Assembly: GCA_963824935.1 (NCBI GenBank) | Contig: CAWGRF010000011.1 | Location: 1 to 64,000, forward strand | Direction: 5' to 3' | Length of the DNA: 64,000 nucleotides | Origin: JACCZX01 sp963824935 | Lineage (GTDB): Bacteria; Pseudomonadota; Gammaproteobacteria; Burkholderiales; Burkholderiaceae_F | Shown here: positions 47,816 through 59,345 of the stretch, in pieces | How the letters are laid out: every line of letters begins with the position of its first letter | How positions within the stretch are numbered: the first letter of the stretch is position 1 | Program-made: the position numbers and the translations under genes | Notes under the pieces: model-generated | What the model was told of the DNA's origin: nothing | Databases searched by the model: none | Seen by the model: the letters and a program-made list of their open reading frames with translations, nothing else

Positions 47816-48892
47816 TCAGATGTCTGGATACATTCGGCCCGGATTGAAAATACCCGCGGGATCAAACTCGTTCTTCAGCCGCCGATGTATCCGCATCAAC
47901 CCTGGCGCGAGCGGATGAAAGACTTCGTTGCCATCCTGGTGACGAAAAGCAGTGGCGTGTCCACCGACTGCATCAACCTTCGCACGAATTTCGGCAGCCG
48001 AGGCAGTCGACCACACCCACCGCTGGCCACCGCGCCACTCGATCAGGGTTGCACCCAGCTTGAGTGGCAGCGTCGTCGGCGGCACCGACAGTCGCCATAG
48101 GGTGGCGCCTTCAACACGACCGAAGAAGGCATGCGTTTGCTCGCGCACCTCGGCCCACAATCCCGCATCGTCGTCGCGCGCGCCGCCGAGTCTCGCTTGC
48201 GCTGCGCGCACGCCGGCTTTCGTGCCCGAGAGCCGCACTGCAAGCGCACCGTCGACCCACGCGGTCGCAGAAATCGGCAACGGCTGCCCCGCCCATTCGT
48301 TCATGCGGACGATGGCATCGGCTTCGGACAATTCGAAGCGCAGCGTTTGTTCCATCGTCGGGCGCGGCAAGACTTTCAGTGAGACATCGAGAATCATGCC
48401 GAGCGTTCCGAGTGAACCGGCCAGCGCGCGAGATACGTCATAGCCGGCGACGTTTTTCATCACCTTTCCACCGAAGGTCAGCACGTTGGCGTGCCCATCC
48501 AGCAGCGTTGCGCCAAGCACGAAGTCACCGATCGATCCCGCGGCCATGCGGCGCGGACCGGCAAGTCCGCTGGCAATCGCACCGCCGAGCGTCGCCGACG
48601 AACCAAAATGTGGCGGCTCAAACGCGAGCATCTGATTGCGCTCTGCCAGGGCGGCTTCCACCGCCGCCAACGGCGTGCCGCTGCAAGCAGTGATCACCAG
48701 TTCGGTCGGTTCGTAGTCGATTAATCCGCAATAGGCGCGCGGATCGAGCACGTCATGCGAACCAGCGCGCGTAGAGTTTCCATAGAAGTCTTTCGTTCCG
48801 CCCGCACGGATAACGAGCGGTCTGCGCGCTGTCGCGGCCGCTCGCACGCGTTCTTGCAGTGAGCGCGCGACCTCGTTTGGAGCCACCGGCAT
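47816..48892 (-). CDS. glcE: Glycolate oxidase FAD-binding subunit GlcE
   Basis: 358 residues from ATG 48892 (MPVAPNEVARSLQERVRAAA). The FAD-binding region includes LVIRAGGTKDFYGN, LEPPHFGSSATLGGAIASGL-type sequence and VLTFGGKVMKNVAGYDVSRA; the end is FDPAGIFNPGRMYPDI. The frame is open straight from the end of glcD into glcE with no stop between, so the two may be fused or the glcD stop may be misread. Confidence 0.93.
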   Translation of the reverse strand: MPVAPNEVARSLQERVRAAATARRPLVIRAGGTKDFYGNSTRAGSHDVLDPRAYCGLIDYEPTELVITACSGTPLAAVEAALAERNQMLAFEPPHFGSSATLGGAIASGLAGPRRMAAGSIGDFVLGATLLDGHANVLTFGGKVMKNVAGYDVSRALAGSLGTLGMILDVSLKVLPRPTMEQTLRFELSEADAIVRMNEWAGQPLPISATAWVDGALAVRLSGTKAGVRAAQARLGGARDDDAGLWAEVREQTHAFFGRVEGATLWRLSVPPTTLPLKLGATLIEWRGGQRWVWSTASAAEIRAKVDAVGGHATAFRHQDGNEVFHPLAPGLMRIHRRLKNEFDPAGIFNPGRMYPDI

Positions 48893-48898
48893 CGGCCA

Positions 48899-50435
48899 GA
48901 AGCGTGGCAGATTGGGGAAGTTCAATTGCCCGCCGTGCACATGCATCTTGCCGTACTCGGCGCAGCGCGTCAGCGTTGGAATTGCCTTGCCGGGATTCAG
49001 CAAACCTGGAGGATCGAACGCGCGCTTTGACGGCGAAAAAAGATTCGAGCGTTGCTGAATCGAATTGCCGGCACATCTGATGGATCTTTTCGACGCCGAC
49101 GCCGTGCTCGCCGGTTACCGTGCCGCCGACCGCAATCGACAATTCGAGGATGTCGAAACCGAACTGTTCGGCGCGATGAGTTGAGTCCGGGTCGTTGGCA
49201 TCGAACATGATCAGCGGATGCAGATTGCCGTCGCCGGCATGAAACACGTTGGCACAGCGCAGGCCGTACTTCGCTTCCATCGCGGAAATCGCCTTTAATA
49301 CTTCGCCGAGCCGCTTGCGCGGGATCGTGCCATCCATGCAGTAGTAGTCCGGCGAGCATCGACCGACGGCAGGAAACGCTGCCTTGCGACCGGCCCAGAA
49401 TCGATCCCGTTCGGCTTCGGACTGCGACACTTCCAGACGCGTTGCACCATTGGCTGTGAGTACGGCCTCGATGTGTGCAATCTCTTCTGCGACTTCCTCG
49501 CGTGTGCCGTCCGCTTCGACCAGCAGAATCGATTCCGCATTCATGTCGTAGCCGGCGTTGGCGAACGGCTCGACCGCGGCGATTGCCGGCCGGTCCATCA
49601 TCTCCATGCCGGCCGGAATGATGCCGGCGGCGATCACTGCAGCCACCGCATCGCCGCTCTTGCCGACGTCGTCGAACGACGCCATCACGACTTGCCGACA
49701 CACCGGAGTCGGCAACAGTTTCACCGTCGCTTCGGTCACGATCAGCAACATGCCTTCGGAGCCGATGACCAGCGACAGCAAGTCGAGACCAGGCGAGTCG
49801 AATGCTTCCGAGCCGACCTCGACGATTTCGCCATCGACCGTCACTCCGCGCACTCTGAGCACGTTGTGCAACGTCAGGCCGTATTTCAGGCAGTGCACGC
49901 CGCCGGAGTTCTCGGCGATGTTGCCGCCGATCGTGCACGCGATCTGACTCGACGGGTCCGGTGCGTAGTACAGCCCGAGATGCGCGACTGCGTCTGAGAT
50001 TGCGAGATTGCGCACGCCCGGTTGCACGACTGCGGTACACGCGAGCGGATCGATTTTCAGTATGCGATTGAACTTCGCCATCGACAGCAGCACACCGCGG
50101 CCATGCGGCAGCGCGCCGCCGGATAGTCCGGTGCCGGCGCCGCGCGGCACGATCGGTACCTGCATCTCGAAGCACACCCGTGCGACGCGCGCGACCTGGT
50201 CTTCCGTTTCCGGCAACGCGACGATCATCGGCAATTGCCGATACATCGTCAGCCCGTCGCACTCGTACGGCCGCGTATCTTCCTCACGCCACAGTACGCA
50301 GTGTTCGGGCAGAAATGCCTTCAGCGCAGCGACCACCGCACGCTGACGCTCAACGTCAACAGCGCCTGCGCCCTCCAGCGGAATGCGGTCGGCGAGCAGT
50401 TGTGGAGCTTGCCCTTGCCGCAGCGGTGCGTTCAT
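48899..50435 (-). CDS. glcD: Glycolate oxidase subunit GlcD (one frame break, no stop seen)
   Basis: FAD-linked oxidase of the GlcDEF complex. VPRGAGTGLSGGALPHGRGV, GGNIAENSGGVHCLKYGLT and the C-terminal VFHAGDGNLHPLIMFD and VGGTVTGEHGVGVEKIHQMC are diagnostic. A +1 break near 49020 leads to LNPGKAIPTLTRCAEYGKMH and the usual ending GGQLNFPNLPRF, where the next codon is TGG (Trp) rather than a stop. About 512 residues. Start at 50435 (MNAPLRQGQAPQLL). Confidence 0.92.
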
Positions 50436-50473
50436 GCGCGCAAAGTATCACGAGGGTGCGGAGTACTCGCGAA

Positions 50474-51554
50474 TCAGGTGGCGTAGCGCTCGACCGCCTT
50501 TTCGTTCCATTCGACGCCGCTGCCGATGACACCGCTGAAATCGGCCCGGCCGTCGGTCACGACCAGTGGCTCGGCAACGATCGCGTTCCACCAGTCGGCG
50601 TACTCGAGCCAATGCCCGGTCGGCGTCACAGCGAGCAACTGCGCGCTGATCTCGGGCCACAGATGGCTCGATGCCTTCTTGTTCGCCGCATGCGCCAGCG
50701 CTGCGGCGCGCATCCAGCCGGTCACGCCGCCGATTTTCATCACATCGGGCATCAGGTAGTCGCTTGCCTCGGCGTCGAGCGCGTGTTGCAGATCGAGCGT
50801 GCCCCACCAGTTTTCGCCGCATTGAATCGGCGTCGCGGCTTCGCGCGCGATCAGCGCGTGACCAGCGTAGTCGTGCGCCAGCGTCGGCTCTTCGACCCAC
50901 GTCAGTCCTTCGTCGTCGAGCACCCGCATGCGCTGCACCGCTTCGGTCGGCGTCAGACACTGGTTGTAGTCGACCATGATCGCCATCTCTGGCCCGGCTG
51001 CCGCGCGCATCGCACGAATGACCGCGACGTCTTCGGCCACCGACGGATAGCCGATCTTGGCCTTGATGCCTTTGAAACCGCGCTTTGCCCAATCCTCGGC
51101 CGTGCGCGCAGATACATCCACACCGTCGTAGCCGACCGCGCCATAGGCATTGATCGGCTTCGCAGTGCCGCCAAGTAGTTGCGCCAGCGACATCTGTTGC
51201 CGGCGCGCCGCCGCATCCCACAGCGCCATGTCGATCGCGGCGACCGCAATGCCGGTCAGCCCTTGCGGGCCCAGCAAGCGCAGACGTCGCGCGAGCTTCT
51301 GTTCGACATCGTACGGAGCAGCCGCGTCGCCCTTGATCCAGTCGCCGAAGGCCACGACCAGGTCGGCCACCGGTTTCAGCGCGGCCGGCGTGTAGGTAAA
51401 AACGATGCCATGACCGATACTGCCGTCATCGCATTCGACATCGGTCAGCACCAGCGGGGATTCGGATAACGTGCCGCTGGCGGTGTTGTGCGGCACGGGC
51501 AGCGGCACGCGCAGCGGCGCGCACGCGCAGCGAACGAATTTTTGGAGAATTCAT
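50474..51554 (-). CDS. Mandelate racemase/muconate lactonizing enzyme family protein (one frame break)
   Basis: Enolase-superfamily protein of about 359 residues. The ATG at 51554 opens MNSPKIRSLRVRA, and a +1 break near 51515 leads to VPLPVPHNTASGTLSESPLV. Catalytic-type residues: Lys pair in GIKAKIGYPSV, metal ligands in AIMVDYNQCLTP, LTWVEEPTLAH and IQCGENWWG, and the general-base His in KKASSHLWPEISAQ. It probably acts on a hydroxy or sugar acid. Directly upstream of the divergent phosphodiesterase, 79 bases apart; glcD lies 38 bases further along the strand. Confidence 0.87.
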
Positions 51555-51633
51555 GGCGGCCCCTCGTGCATTATCGCCGGCATCCTGTACGCTTCGCCGC
51601 CTTTTGCTTCCGCCCTCTGCAAAGGATGCGGTA

Positions 51634-52425
51634 ATGCTGCTTTGCCAGATCAGCGATCCGCACATCGTCGGCGCAGGCACGCTTGCCTACGGCAGGGTCG
51701 ACACCGGGCGCATGCTCGAGCGCTGCGTCAGCAAGATCCTTGCGCTACCTCGATTACCTGATGCCGTCGTGGCCACCGGCGATTTAACCGATCATGGGAC
51801 CGTCGAGGAATACGAGCTGCTCGCCGAGCTTCTTGCTCCGCTGCGCATGCCGATCTATCTCGTCGTCGGCAATCACGACGATCCTGACGCGCTGCGAAGC
51901 GTCTTTCCGCACTACACGTACCTGACCGGCGAAGACGGCTTCGTTCAGTACGCCGTTGACGATTTCGAGGTGCGGCTGGTGGTGCTCGACACGACGGTGC
52001 CCGGTGAACCGGGTGGCGAGTTGTGCGCGCGGCGGCTGCAGTGGCTGGACCGGACGCTGGGCGAATCGGATCGTCCGACCATCATCGCGCAACATCATCC
52101 ACCGTTCGCGACCGGGATTACGGTGATGGATCGCATGAGTCTTGCAAACCCGGAAGCCGAAGCCGCGGTGGTTGCGCGCCACTCGCACGTTCAATGCATC
52201 ATCAGCGGCCATTTTCACCGGACCATCCAGGCGCGTTTCGCCGGCACCGTCGCCTCGGTGTGTCCGAGCACGGCGCACCAACTCACGCTCGACCTCGTAC
52301 CGGGTGCCGACATCCGCTTCACGTTCGAGCCGTCGGCGTTCCAGTTGCACCTGTGGAACGGAAAGCAGGTCGTGACCCACACCGCGCTGGTGGAAGATTT
52401 CCCGACCTGGGGCTCGCGCGGATAA
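51634..52425 (+). CDS. Class III metallophosphodiesterase, CpdA/GpdQ-like
   Basis: 263 residues from ATG 51634 (MLLCQISDPHIVGAGTLAYG). All dinuclear metal motifs are present: SDPH, VATGDLTDHG, VVGNHDDPD, AQHHPPF and ISGHFHR. The layout equals cAMP phosphodiesterase CpdA and glycerophosphodiesterase GpdQ; the YGRVDTG opening and GTVEEYELLAELL resemble GpdQ in particular. Which substrate is preferred cannot be told. A nucleotide cyclase gene follows 63 bases later, which favours a cyclic nucleotide (inference). Confidence 0.88.
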   Translation: MLLCQISDPHIVGAGTLAYGRVDTGRMLERCVSKILALPRLPDAVVATGDLTDHGTVEEYELLAELLAPLRMPIYLVVGNHDDPDALRSVFPHYTYLTGEDGFVQYAVDDFEVRLVVLDTTVPGEPGGELCARRLQWLDRTLGESDRPTIIAQHHPPFATGITVMDRMSLANPEAEAAVVARHSHVQCIISGHFHRTIQARFAGTVASVCPSTAHQLTLDLVPGADIRFTFEPSAFQLHLWNGKQVVTHTALVEDFPTWGSRG

Positions 52426-52488
52426 TGACCGTACGCGCCGCGCGGCTTGTCGTTCAGCGACAGCGCGTTCGTTGCGCAGACGCTCCAC

Positions 52489-55400
52489 GTGATCAAGTGT
52501 CCTAGTTGCGGCGAAGAAAATCCGCCCAGGTTCAGGCTGTGCGGCTACTGCGGCGCGCCGCTGACCACTGTCGCAGCCGCTGCCCGCGCACGAAGTGCGC
52601 AAGACCGTCACGCTGATCTTCAGCGACTTGAAAGACTCCACCGCACTTGGCGAACGCCTGGACAGCGAAGCGTTGCACGAGGTCAAGGAACGCTACTTCA
52701 ACGCGATGGCCGCCGAGATCAAGCGTCACGGCGGCAAGATCGAAAAGTACATCGGCGACGCGATCATGGCGGTGTTCGGGCTGCCGCGGGCGCACGAGGA
52801 CGACGCGCTGCGCGCGGTGCGCGCCGCGATCGGCATGAAGACGGTGCTGAGCGGATTGAACGAGCTGCTACGCGCGCGCTTCGGCGTTGTGCTCGCGAAC
52901 CGCACCGGCGTGAACACCGGCGAGGTCGTCGCCATCGACGATCCCGACGGCCGATCAGAAGCTCGCGACCGGAGATGCGGTCAACGTGACGGCGCGGCTC
53001 GAGCAGGCCGCGCCGGCGAATGAAATCTACATCGGCGAGGTGACGTATCGGCTCGTGCGCGACGCCGTCGAGGTTGAACCGGTCGAGCCGCTGACTCTGA
53101 AGGGCAAGTCGCAGCCGGTGGCCGCCTACCGTCTGCTCTCCGCGCACGGGCACGACGGCAATGTGCGCCGGCAGGACACGCCGGTGGTCGGACGCGACGA
53201 CGAGCTTGCGGTCTTGCAGACGGCGTGGGATACGGCGCTCGCCAACCGTCACGCTCAGCCTGGTGACGGTGATCGGCGACGCCGGTATCGGCAAGTCGCG
53301 CCTGGTGCGCGAACTGATGGACCGGGCCGGCAGTGACGCGCGCATCATTTGCGGACGCTGCCTTGCGTACGGCGAAGGCATCACGTTCTGGCCGCTGCGC
53401 GAGATGGTCGTCTCGGCGGCCGAGATCCGCAGCGACGACACGCCGGACATCGCGCGCGAGAAACTGCTTGCGTGCGCCGGCGATCGCCGACGTTGCCGAT
53501 CGCATGGCGTCGGCCACCGGGCTCAGCGCCACGCCGTTCCCGCTGCACGAAATCTACTGGGGTGCGCGCCGCTTCATGCAAGCGCCTGGCCGCGCAGAAG
53601 CCGGTGCTTGCGCTGTTCGACGACATCCACTGGGCCGAGCCCGCGTTCCTGGATCTGCTCGAGAACCTGCTCGAGACGATTGAGGACGCGCCGGTGCTGC
53701 TGCTCGCAACGGCGCGCCACGATTTGCTGGAGGAGCGTCCGCAGTGGGGCGAACGCGAGCGCTCGAGCCGGCTCGTGCTGCGCCCGCTCGGTCGCGCCGC
53801 GGCGGCGCAAGTCGTGACGAACCTGCTCGGCGCGGCCGGGCTGCCGCGCGCTCTGCTCGGGCGCATCGTCAGCACGGCGGAGGGCAATCCGCTGTACGTC
53901 GAACAGATGTTGTCGATGCTGATCGAAACCGGCGCGGTGCAGCGGGAGGGCGAAGAATGGGTCAGCGTCCGGGCCCACGCCGACATCGCCGTGCCACCGA
54001 CGATTCAGGCGCTGCTCGAAGCGCGCCTGGACAAACTGCAACGCGGCGAACGCGCGGCTGCAGAGCCGGCTTCCGTGATCGGTATGGAATTTCCGCAGCC
54101 CGCCGTGGAGTCACTGGCGCCGCCGACGCTGCGCGAAGGTATCGAAGTGCAACTGACGGCGTTGTCGCGCAAGCACTTCATCCGGCCGCTTAACCTCGGC
54201 CGACTCCGAGATGCGTTATCGCTTCGATCACCACCTGGTGCGCGACACGGTCTACAACGGCCTGCTCAAGCGCGCACGCGCCACGATGCACACCGAGTTC
54301 GTCAAATGGGCCGACCAGGTCAACGCCGAGAGCGACCGCGGGCAGGAATTCGAGGCGATCCTCGGCTATCACCTCGAGCAGGCCTACCGCTACCTGGGCG
54401 AGCTGGGGCCGATCGACGACGCCGGCGCGGCGATCGGTCGCGACGGCGCGCGCCGACTGTCATCGGCCGCCCGGCGCGCCTTCGCGCGCGGCGACATGCA
54501 TGCGGCGGCGAACCTGTTCGGCCGCGCGATTGCGCTGCTTGCCGATGATGATCCGCAGCGTGTTGCATTACTGCCCGAGCTCGGCGAGACGCTGACCGAG
54601 CTCGGAGACTTCGCGCAGGCGCGCACTGTTCTCGACGCCGCGCTGGGCCACGCCGAGCGGTTGAATGACACACGCTTGAAGTTCGCGGCGTTGCTGCTTC
54701 GAATGCAAGTGCGTTTGTACGGTGGCGAGCCGGGCGATTGGGGCGAGGAGACGCTGCACGTGGCCACGCAGGCCGTTGCGGCGCTCGAGCCGCTCCGGGC
54801 GGATGCAGAACTCGCGATCGCCTGGCGTCTGATCGGCTATGTTCACGGGGTCGCGGGCCACTACGGCAAGGTTCGGGAGGCGGCCGCACGACTCGTCACG
54901 CACGCGCGCCGCTCGGGCAACGAACGACTCGTCGCGCGCACGGCGGTCGGGCTTTCGATCACGCTGCTGTTAGGTCCAACACCAGTCGCGGATGGGATCT
55001 CCGAATGCGAACGCATCCTGGCCGATGGCCTGGCCGACCGCCAGGCACTCGGCAAGATTTTATGCACGCTGGCGACGATGCGGGCGATGAATGGACAGTT
55101 CGATGTGGCGCGCGAGCACTATCAGCGCGGACGCGCGTTGCTGCGCGAGCTCGGCCAAGGATGGCTCGCGGCTTCTACCGCACAGGATCTCGTGCAGGTG
55201 GAACTGCTAGCCGGCGACCTGGCGAGTGCTGAACGCGAAGCCCGCGAGGACTACACGTTTCTTTCCGGTAGGGGTGAGACCTATCAATTGGCCACGCTTG
55301 CGGCTTTACTGTCGCGTGTTTTACGCGACCAGGGTCGCGATGCCGAGGCGCTCGAATTTTCGGCGACGGCTGAAGCAGCGGCGGGCAAAGACGATATCGA

Positions 55401-55698
55401 GAGCCAAGCGTTATGGCGGTGCGTCCGCGCGCCGATCTTGGCGCGCGCAGGCCAAATCACGAGAGCCATCGAACTTGCGCGCACTGCTCTCGAGCATGCG
55501 CTGAAGACGGAGATTTCGACGCTGCACGCAGACACGCGGGCCGAGCTGGCGCACGTGCTTGAGTTGAGCGACAAGCACGGCGAAGCGCGTCAGATGATCG
55601 ATGAGGCGATTGCTCTATACGAGGCAAAAGGCGACAAGGTGTCGGCTACGCGCTGGCGCGACTGGGCCGCAAGCACACTGGCGCCGTCGACGGCGTGA
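52489..55698 (+). CDS. Zinc-ribbon class III nucleotide cyclase with ATPase and TPR regions (about six frame breaks)
   Basis: Joined length is about 1067 residues from GTG 52489. Order: zinc ribbon (KCPSCGEENPPRFRLCGYCG), class III cyclase (~35-210) with the first metal Asp in LIFSDLKDSTALGERL and the second in KYIGDAIMAVFG, then a STAND-like ATPase with Walker A VIGDAGIGKSRLVREL and Walker B LALFDDIHWAEPA, then TPR-like helices to the end. The architecture occurs in large bacterial cyclases regulated by ATPase modules. Breaks near 52590, 52955, 53250, 53480, 53585 and 54200 are all +1. Whether it makes cAMP or cGMP is not decidable here. Confidence 0.86.
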
Positions 55699-55706
55699 TT
55701 GACCTT

Positions 55707-55738
55707 AAGAAGAAGCGCCGGATACGGGCGCTCTTCTT
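55707..55738. terminator. Bidirectional terminator between the cyclase and a convergent gene
   Basis: AAGAAGAAGCGCC (55707-55719) pairs with GGGCGCTCTTCTT (55726-55738) with one bulged base and a six-base loop, and T-rich or A-rich flanks lie on both sides. It sits between the plus-strand cyclase stop and the minus-strand secreted-protein stop. Confidence 0.72.
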
Positions 55739-55752
55739 CCTTCGTTACACGC

Positions 55753-56922
55753 TTACCAAACGAAGCGGCCGTTATCGAACCCCTCGATGACGATCTCCCC
55801 ATAGCCACTCAAGTCCGATGAGGGTGGATTGTGTCCGCTATGGCCGGGGCTGCCGCGATCGTCGTGGTCATGATGATCATGCCCCTTCCCCTGACCATGC
55901 TTCTTCTTCGGGTACTCCGTGCGCTCACGGATGCATGGCGCGTTTGGACCCGGCGGGGTGTAAATGCCGTTTACCCTGCAAGGACGCACCTCGGTTCCAC
56001 CGCCTCCGATAGCAGGGACCACCTGATAGAGAACGACCACGTGTTCGATCCCGGCGTCCTTTCTGAAGAAAGTGCTCGAATCCCTGCGCAACACGATCAC
56101 AAGCAGTTCTCGCAGACCATCTCCGAGCGATGCTTTGGTCTGCGTCTGTGCTTTCAGCACGGTGATGGTGTGCCCGAAGCACTTGTTGTGCGGTGAGCAG
56201 GAGTTGCTGCCATTGTCGTCTTCGACAATGCTGGCGATGATCGGGGTCGAGCCTTCCGGCTTCACGGTCAGTTTCGTCGTCGACGGATCATCGGCGGTCG
56301 GTATCGCATTGACCCCGGTCGACAACGTCGCACCGGCCCTCGGTATGAACGCGCTGACACTGTCACCGCCGGCCGGCTGCAGATTGGTAGTGGTTGAGCC
56401 GCTGACAAAGCGATCCGAGTGACCGATGTCGTACTCGGCCTTCCACTTAAAGACGATGCTGGTGCCCGTCACTGGCACCCGCACTACTGCGTTGAACGAC
56501 GCGACAGCGCCGCGCGGCAGATAGCCGTGGTGGCCCACAGTGCAGTCGATACTCTCGCCTTCGATTGTGCATTTGACCGTGCCCGTCGAGACGACCACCG
56601 GGTTTGGATCGAGAACAACCCCTGCTTCGGACACGTTCGGGTTGATGAACAGCGCGACGCCGTTGCCGGCAACGTCGGTAGTTCCTCGAAAGCGCACATC
56701 GTTCAGATTGCTGCTGGTGTTGTTTGTGATCTTGATTTGGTACGACGCAAAGCTTGGCGCGCCTGGCTGGCTGAGAGTCACCTGGCTGGGCACCGCGGTT
56801 ACCGATACGGATAAGTTCGAGTTACCGTGCGCGCGCGCTAACTGACTCGCCGCCATCGCGCAAAGAACCAGAATCCCTGCTGCCAAAGCTCGGCAGCGCA
56901 AAGCCTTCGCCGTTGCGTCCAT
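55753..56922 (-). CDS. Secreted protein with DUF11-like domain and His/Asp-rich tail
   Basis: 389 residues from ATG 56922. A signal peptide (LAAGILVLCAMAASQLARA) precedes a beta-rich region (NLSVSVTAVPSQVTLSQPGA, SYQIKITNNTSSNLNDVRFR) resembling DUF11-type immunoglobulin-like repeats. Near the C-terminus is a charged stretch, KKKHGQGKGHDHHDHDDRG, ahead of SGYGEIVIEGFDNGRFVW. The His/Asp cluster could bind divalent metal. No known family; no partner gene. It lies opposite to, and separates, the cyclase and SulP genes. Confidence 0.65.
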   Translation of the reverse strand: MDATAKALRCRALAAGILVLCAMAASQLARAHGNSNLSVSVTAVPSQVTLSQPGAPSFASYQIKITNNTSSNLNDVRFRGTTDVAGNGVALFINPNVSEAGVVLDPNPVVVSTGTVKCTIEGESIDCTVGHHGYLPRGAVASFNAVVRVPVTGTSIVFKWKAEYDIGHSDRFVSGSTTTNLQPAGGDSVSAFIPRAGATLSTGVNAIPTADDPSTTKLTVKPEGSTPIIASIVEDDNGSNSCSPHNKCFGHTITVLKAQTQTKASLGDGLRELLVIVLRRDSSTFFRKDAGIEHVVVLYQVVPAIGGGGTEVRPCRVNGIYTPPGPNAPCIRERTEYPKKKHGQGKGHDHHDHDDRGSPGHSGHNPPSSDLSGYGEIVIEGFDNGRFVW

Positions 56923-57051
56923 TTGTACTGCTCCTCTTGTTGGTTCAGGCGAGCTTGACTGCAAGGCCACGGCCAGTCAACTGTTATTCTTTATGTGACA
57001 CTAGGTGCGCGCACCTACACCCCGCACGAAGCCGATGTCTAGGAGAGGATC

Positions 57052-59330
57052 ATGAGTTCCGTCGGCGTGCAACGGCGATGGTGGGAGTCGCTGCTGCACC
57101 GCGGAGGCGCTGCCCGGGGCGATCTCGCCGGCGGTCTGACGGCGGCCGTGGTGCTGCTGGCGATCGAAGGCAGCTACGGCCTGGTCGCGTTCGCTCGCCT
57201 CGGACCGGAGCAGGCGCAGATCGGTTTCGTGCTCGGTGTCTGCACCGCCGCGCTCGCGAGTGCGGTGACCGCGGCAGTCGGCGGGCGCGGGCCGCTGTTG
57301 AGCGGCTCGAGCGCGGCGCTGGCGCTGCTGGTGCCGGCGCTGATCGGTGCGCTCGTCGTGGATCCGCGATTCCTCGCTGCAGACGGGCAGCCCAATCTGC
57401 CGCTGCTTCTGGCCTTCATAGCCTTCGGCGTGGTTCTCGCCGGCGTGATGCAGGTGCTGCTCGCGGCATCAAGGCTCGGCGGCCTGGTCCGCTACGTTCC
57501 GTATCCTGTGCATGCCGGTTACATGAACGGGGTGGCCGTGCTGATGGTGATGGCGATGCTGCCGCACCTGCTCGGCCTGCCGCTCGGACAAGGCGCGGCC
57601 GACTGGCGCAACACGCAGCCGCTTGCTCCGGTCGTGGCGCTCGTCGCTCTGGTGCTCGCCGTGCGGCCGCCGCAGTGGACGCGGCGCGTGCCGGCTTACC
57701 TGACGGGGTTGTTGGCTGCCACAGCGCTGCATCACCTGCTGGCGCTGACACCGCTCGCTGGCGCGCTCGGGCCGCTGTTCGATCCACCGCGCTTCGAATG
57801 GCCCGGCGTCGACGCCGTTGCCCCTCTGTTCGAACATCTGCGGCGATGGTCTGCTGCGCGACAAGATGTGGTTGTTGGTTCAATTCGCAGCGGCGGCCGC
57901 GTTCGTATCGAGTTTGCAGACGGCGCTCGCCGGTTCCACCATCGACGAGCTGACTCACCAGCGCGGGGACCGCGGTCGCGCGCTGCTCGAGCAAGGTGTC
58001 GCCAATGTTGCGGTCGGGTTCATCGGTGGGTTGGCCAGTGCGGGCGCGGTTGGACGCAGCAAGGTGAACGTGGATGCGGGCGGCATCACCGCTATGTCGC
58101 GCGTTTTCTTCGCGTCTCGGTTTGCTGCTCGCGCTCGCGTTCGGACTGCGTTACATGCGCTTCGTGCCGATGGCGGCCATCGCCGGCGTTTTCGCCGCGG
58201 TCGCATTCTCGCTGGTCGATGCATGGACCCGGCGTGCGACCGGAGTCTTGTGGCGACAAACATTCAAATGGCGCGTGCCACGTGCGCTGGCGCAGAGTTA
58301 CGGAGTGATGCTGCTGGTGGCGGGTATCGCGGTCTTTGTTTCGCTGCCGCTCGCGATCGGCGTCGGGGTACTGGTCGCCATCCTGATGTTCATCCGCAGC
58401 AACATCAAGCAGCCGATTCGTCAGATCGTCCACGCCAATCGTCGCACGTCGCGCAAGGTCCGCCCGGCGGCCGAGGCCGAGTTGCTGCGAACGCACGGCG
58501 TCCGGATCGCGCTGCTGGAGCTCGACGGTGCGCTGTTCTTCGGCACGGCGGAAGCGGCCGATGAGGAGATCGAGCGGCTGGTTCACGTCTCCGACCAGAT
58601 CGTGATCGACTTCGAACGCGTCAGCGAGGTCGATGCGAGCGGCGCACGTGTGCTGCTGCATGCAGCCGACGTGGTCCGGCGGGCCGGCAAGAGTCTGCTG
58701 TTCGCGGGATTGTCCCCGCGCAATGCGCGCACACGCATGATCCGCGACATGGACGTGCACGGACGGCTGGCCGATGCACAGTTTTTCGCGGACGCGGACC
58801 GTGCGCTCGAACACGCCGAGGACCGGTTGCTTGCGACTCTTGCGCGCACGCCAGCTCGACGACGCGCCGCTGACGCTCGCAGAAGCTCTGGCAGGGTCCG
58901 GGCTCGAGGCTGACGAGCTCGAGCTGCTGGAGTCGATGATGGTCGAGCGACGCGTCGCGAAGGGCGAGGCGGTGTTCCGATACGGCGATCCGGGCGACTC
59001 GATGTTCGTGTTGCTGCGAGGGCAGATCGGGATCTGGTTGCCGGCAGCGCATACCGAGGTCGACGCGTCACGCGCGGCAGGCGTCTCATCTCGTTCGCGC
59101 CTGGCGTCGTGTTCGGCGATATGGGTCTGCTCACCGGAGCCGCGCGCTCGGCCGATGCGATCGCTGAAAGCGATGCGCTGATGCTCGAACTGCAGCGCGA
59201 GCAATACGAACGGCTCGTAGCCGAGCACCCACAGGTGTTCGGCAAGCTGCTGCTGAACATCAGCTTGCTGCTCGCGTCGCGCGTCCGCTCTCTTACTGAC
59301 GAGGTGCAAGCGGCGCACGCCGTGGGCTGA
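57052..59330 (+). CDS. SulP anion transporter with STAS and cyclic-nucleotide-binding domains (about four frame breaks)
   Basis: Reconstructed length is about 758 residues. The transporter part opens DLAGGLTAAVVLLAIEGSYG and contains RYVPYPVHAGYMNGVAVLMV, with roughly ten membrane segments. A STAS domain follows (LLELDGALFFGTAEAADEEI, VIDFERVSEVDASGARVLLH), then a Crp-type cyclic-nucleotide domain (GEAVFRYGDPGDSMFVLLRG, VVFGDMGLLTGAARSADAIA). Breaks near 57840, 58110, 58840 and 59090. The arrangement suggests an inner-membrane anion transporter gated by cAMP or cGMP, which is inferred from domains. ATG 57052 follows an AGGAG site. Confidence 0.85.
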
Positions 59331-59345
59331 TGAGACACTCGCCGG

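Noticed and set aside
49003..50262. Long Arg-rich minus-strand frame within glcD.
   Set aside because: High-GC shadow of glcD, with no recognisable domain and biased composition.
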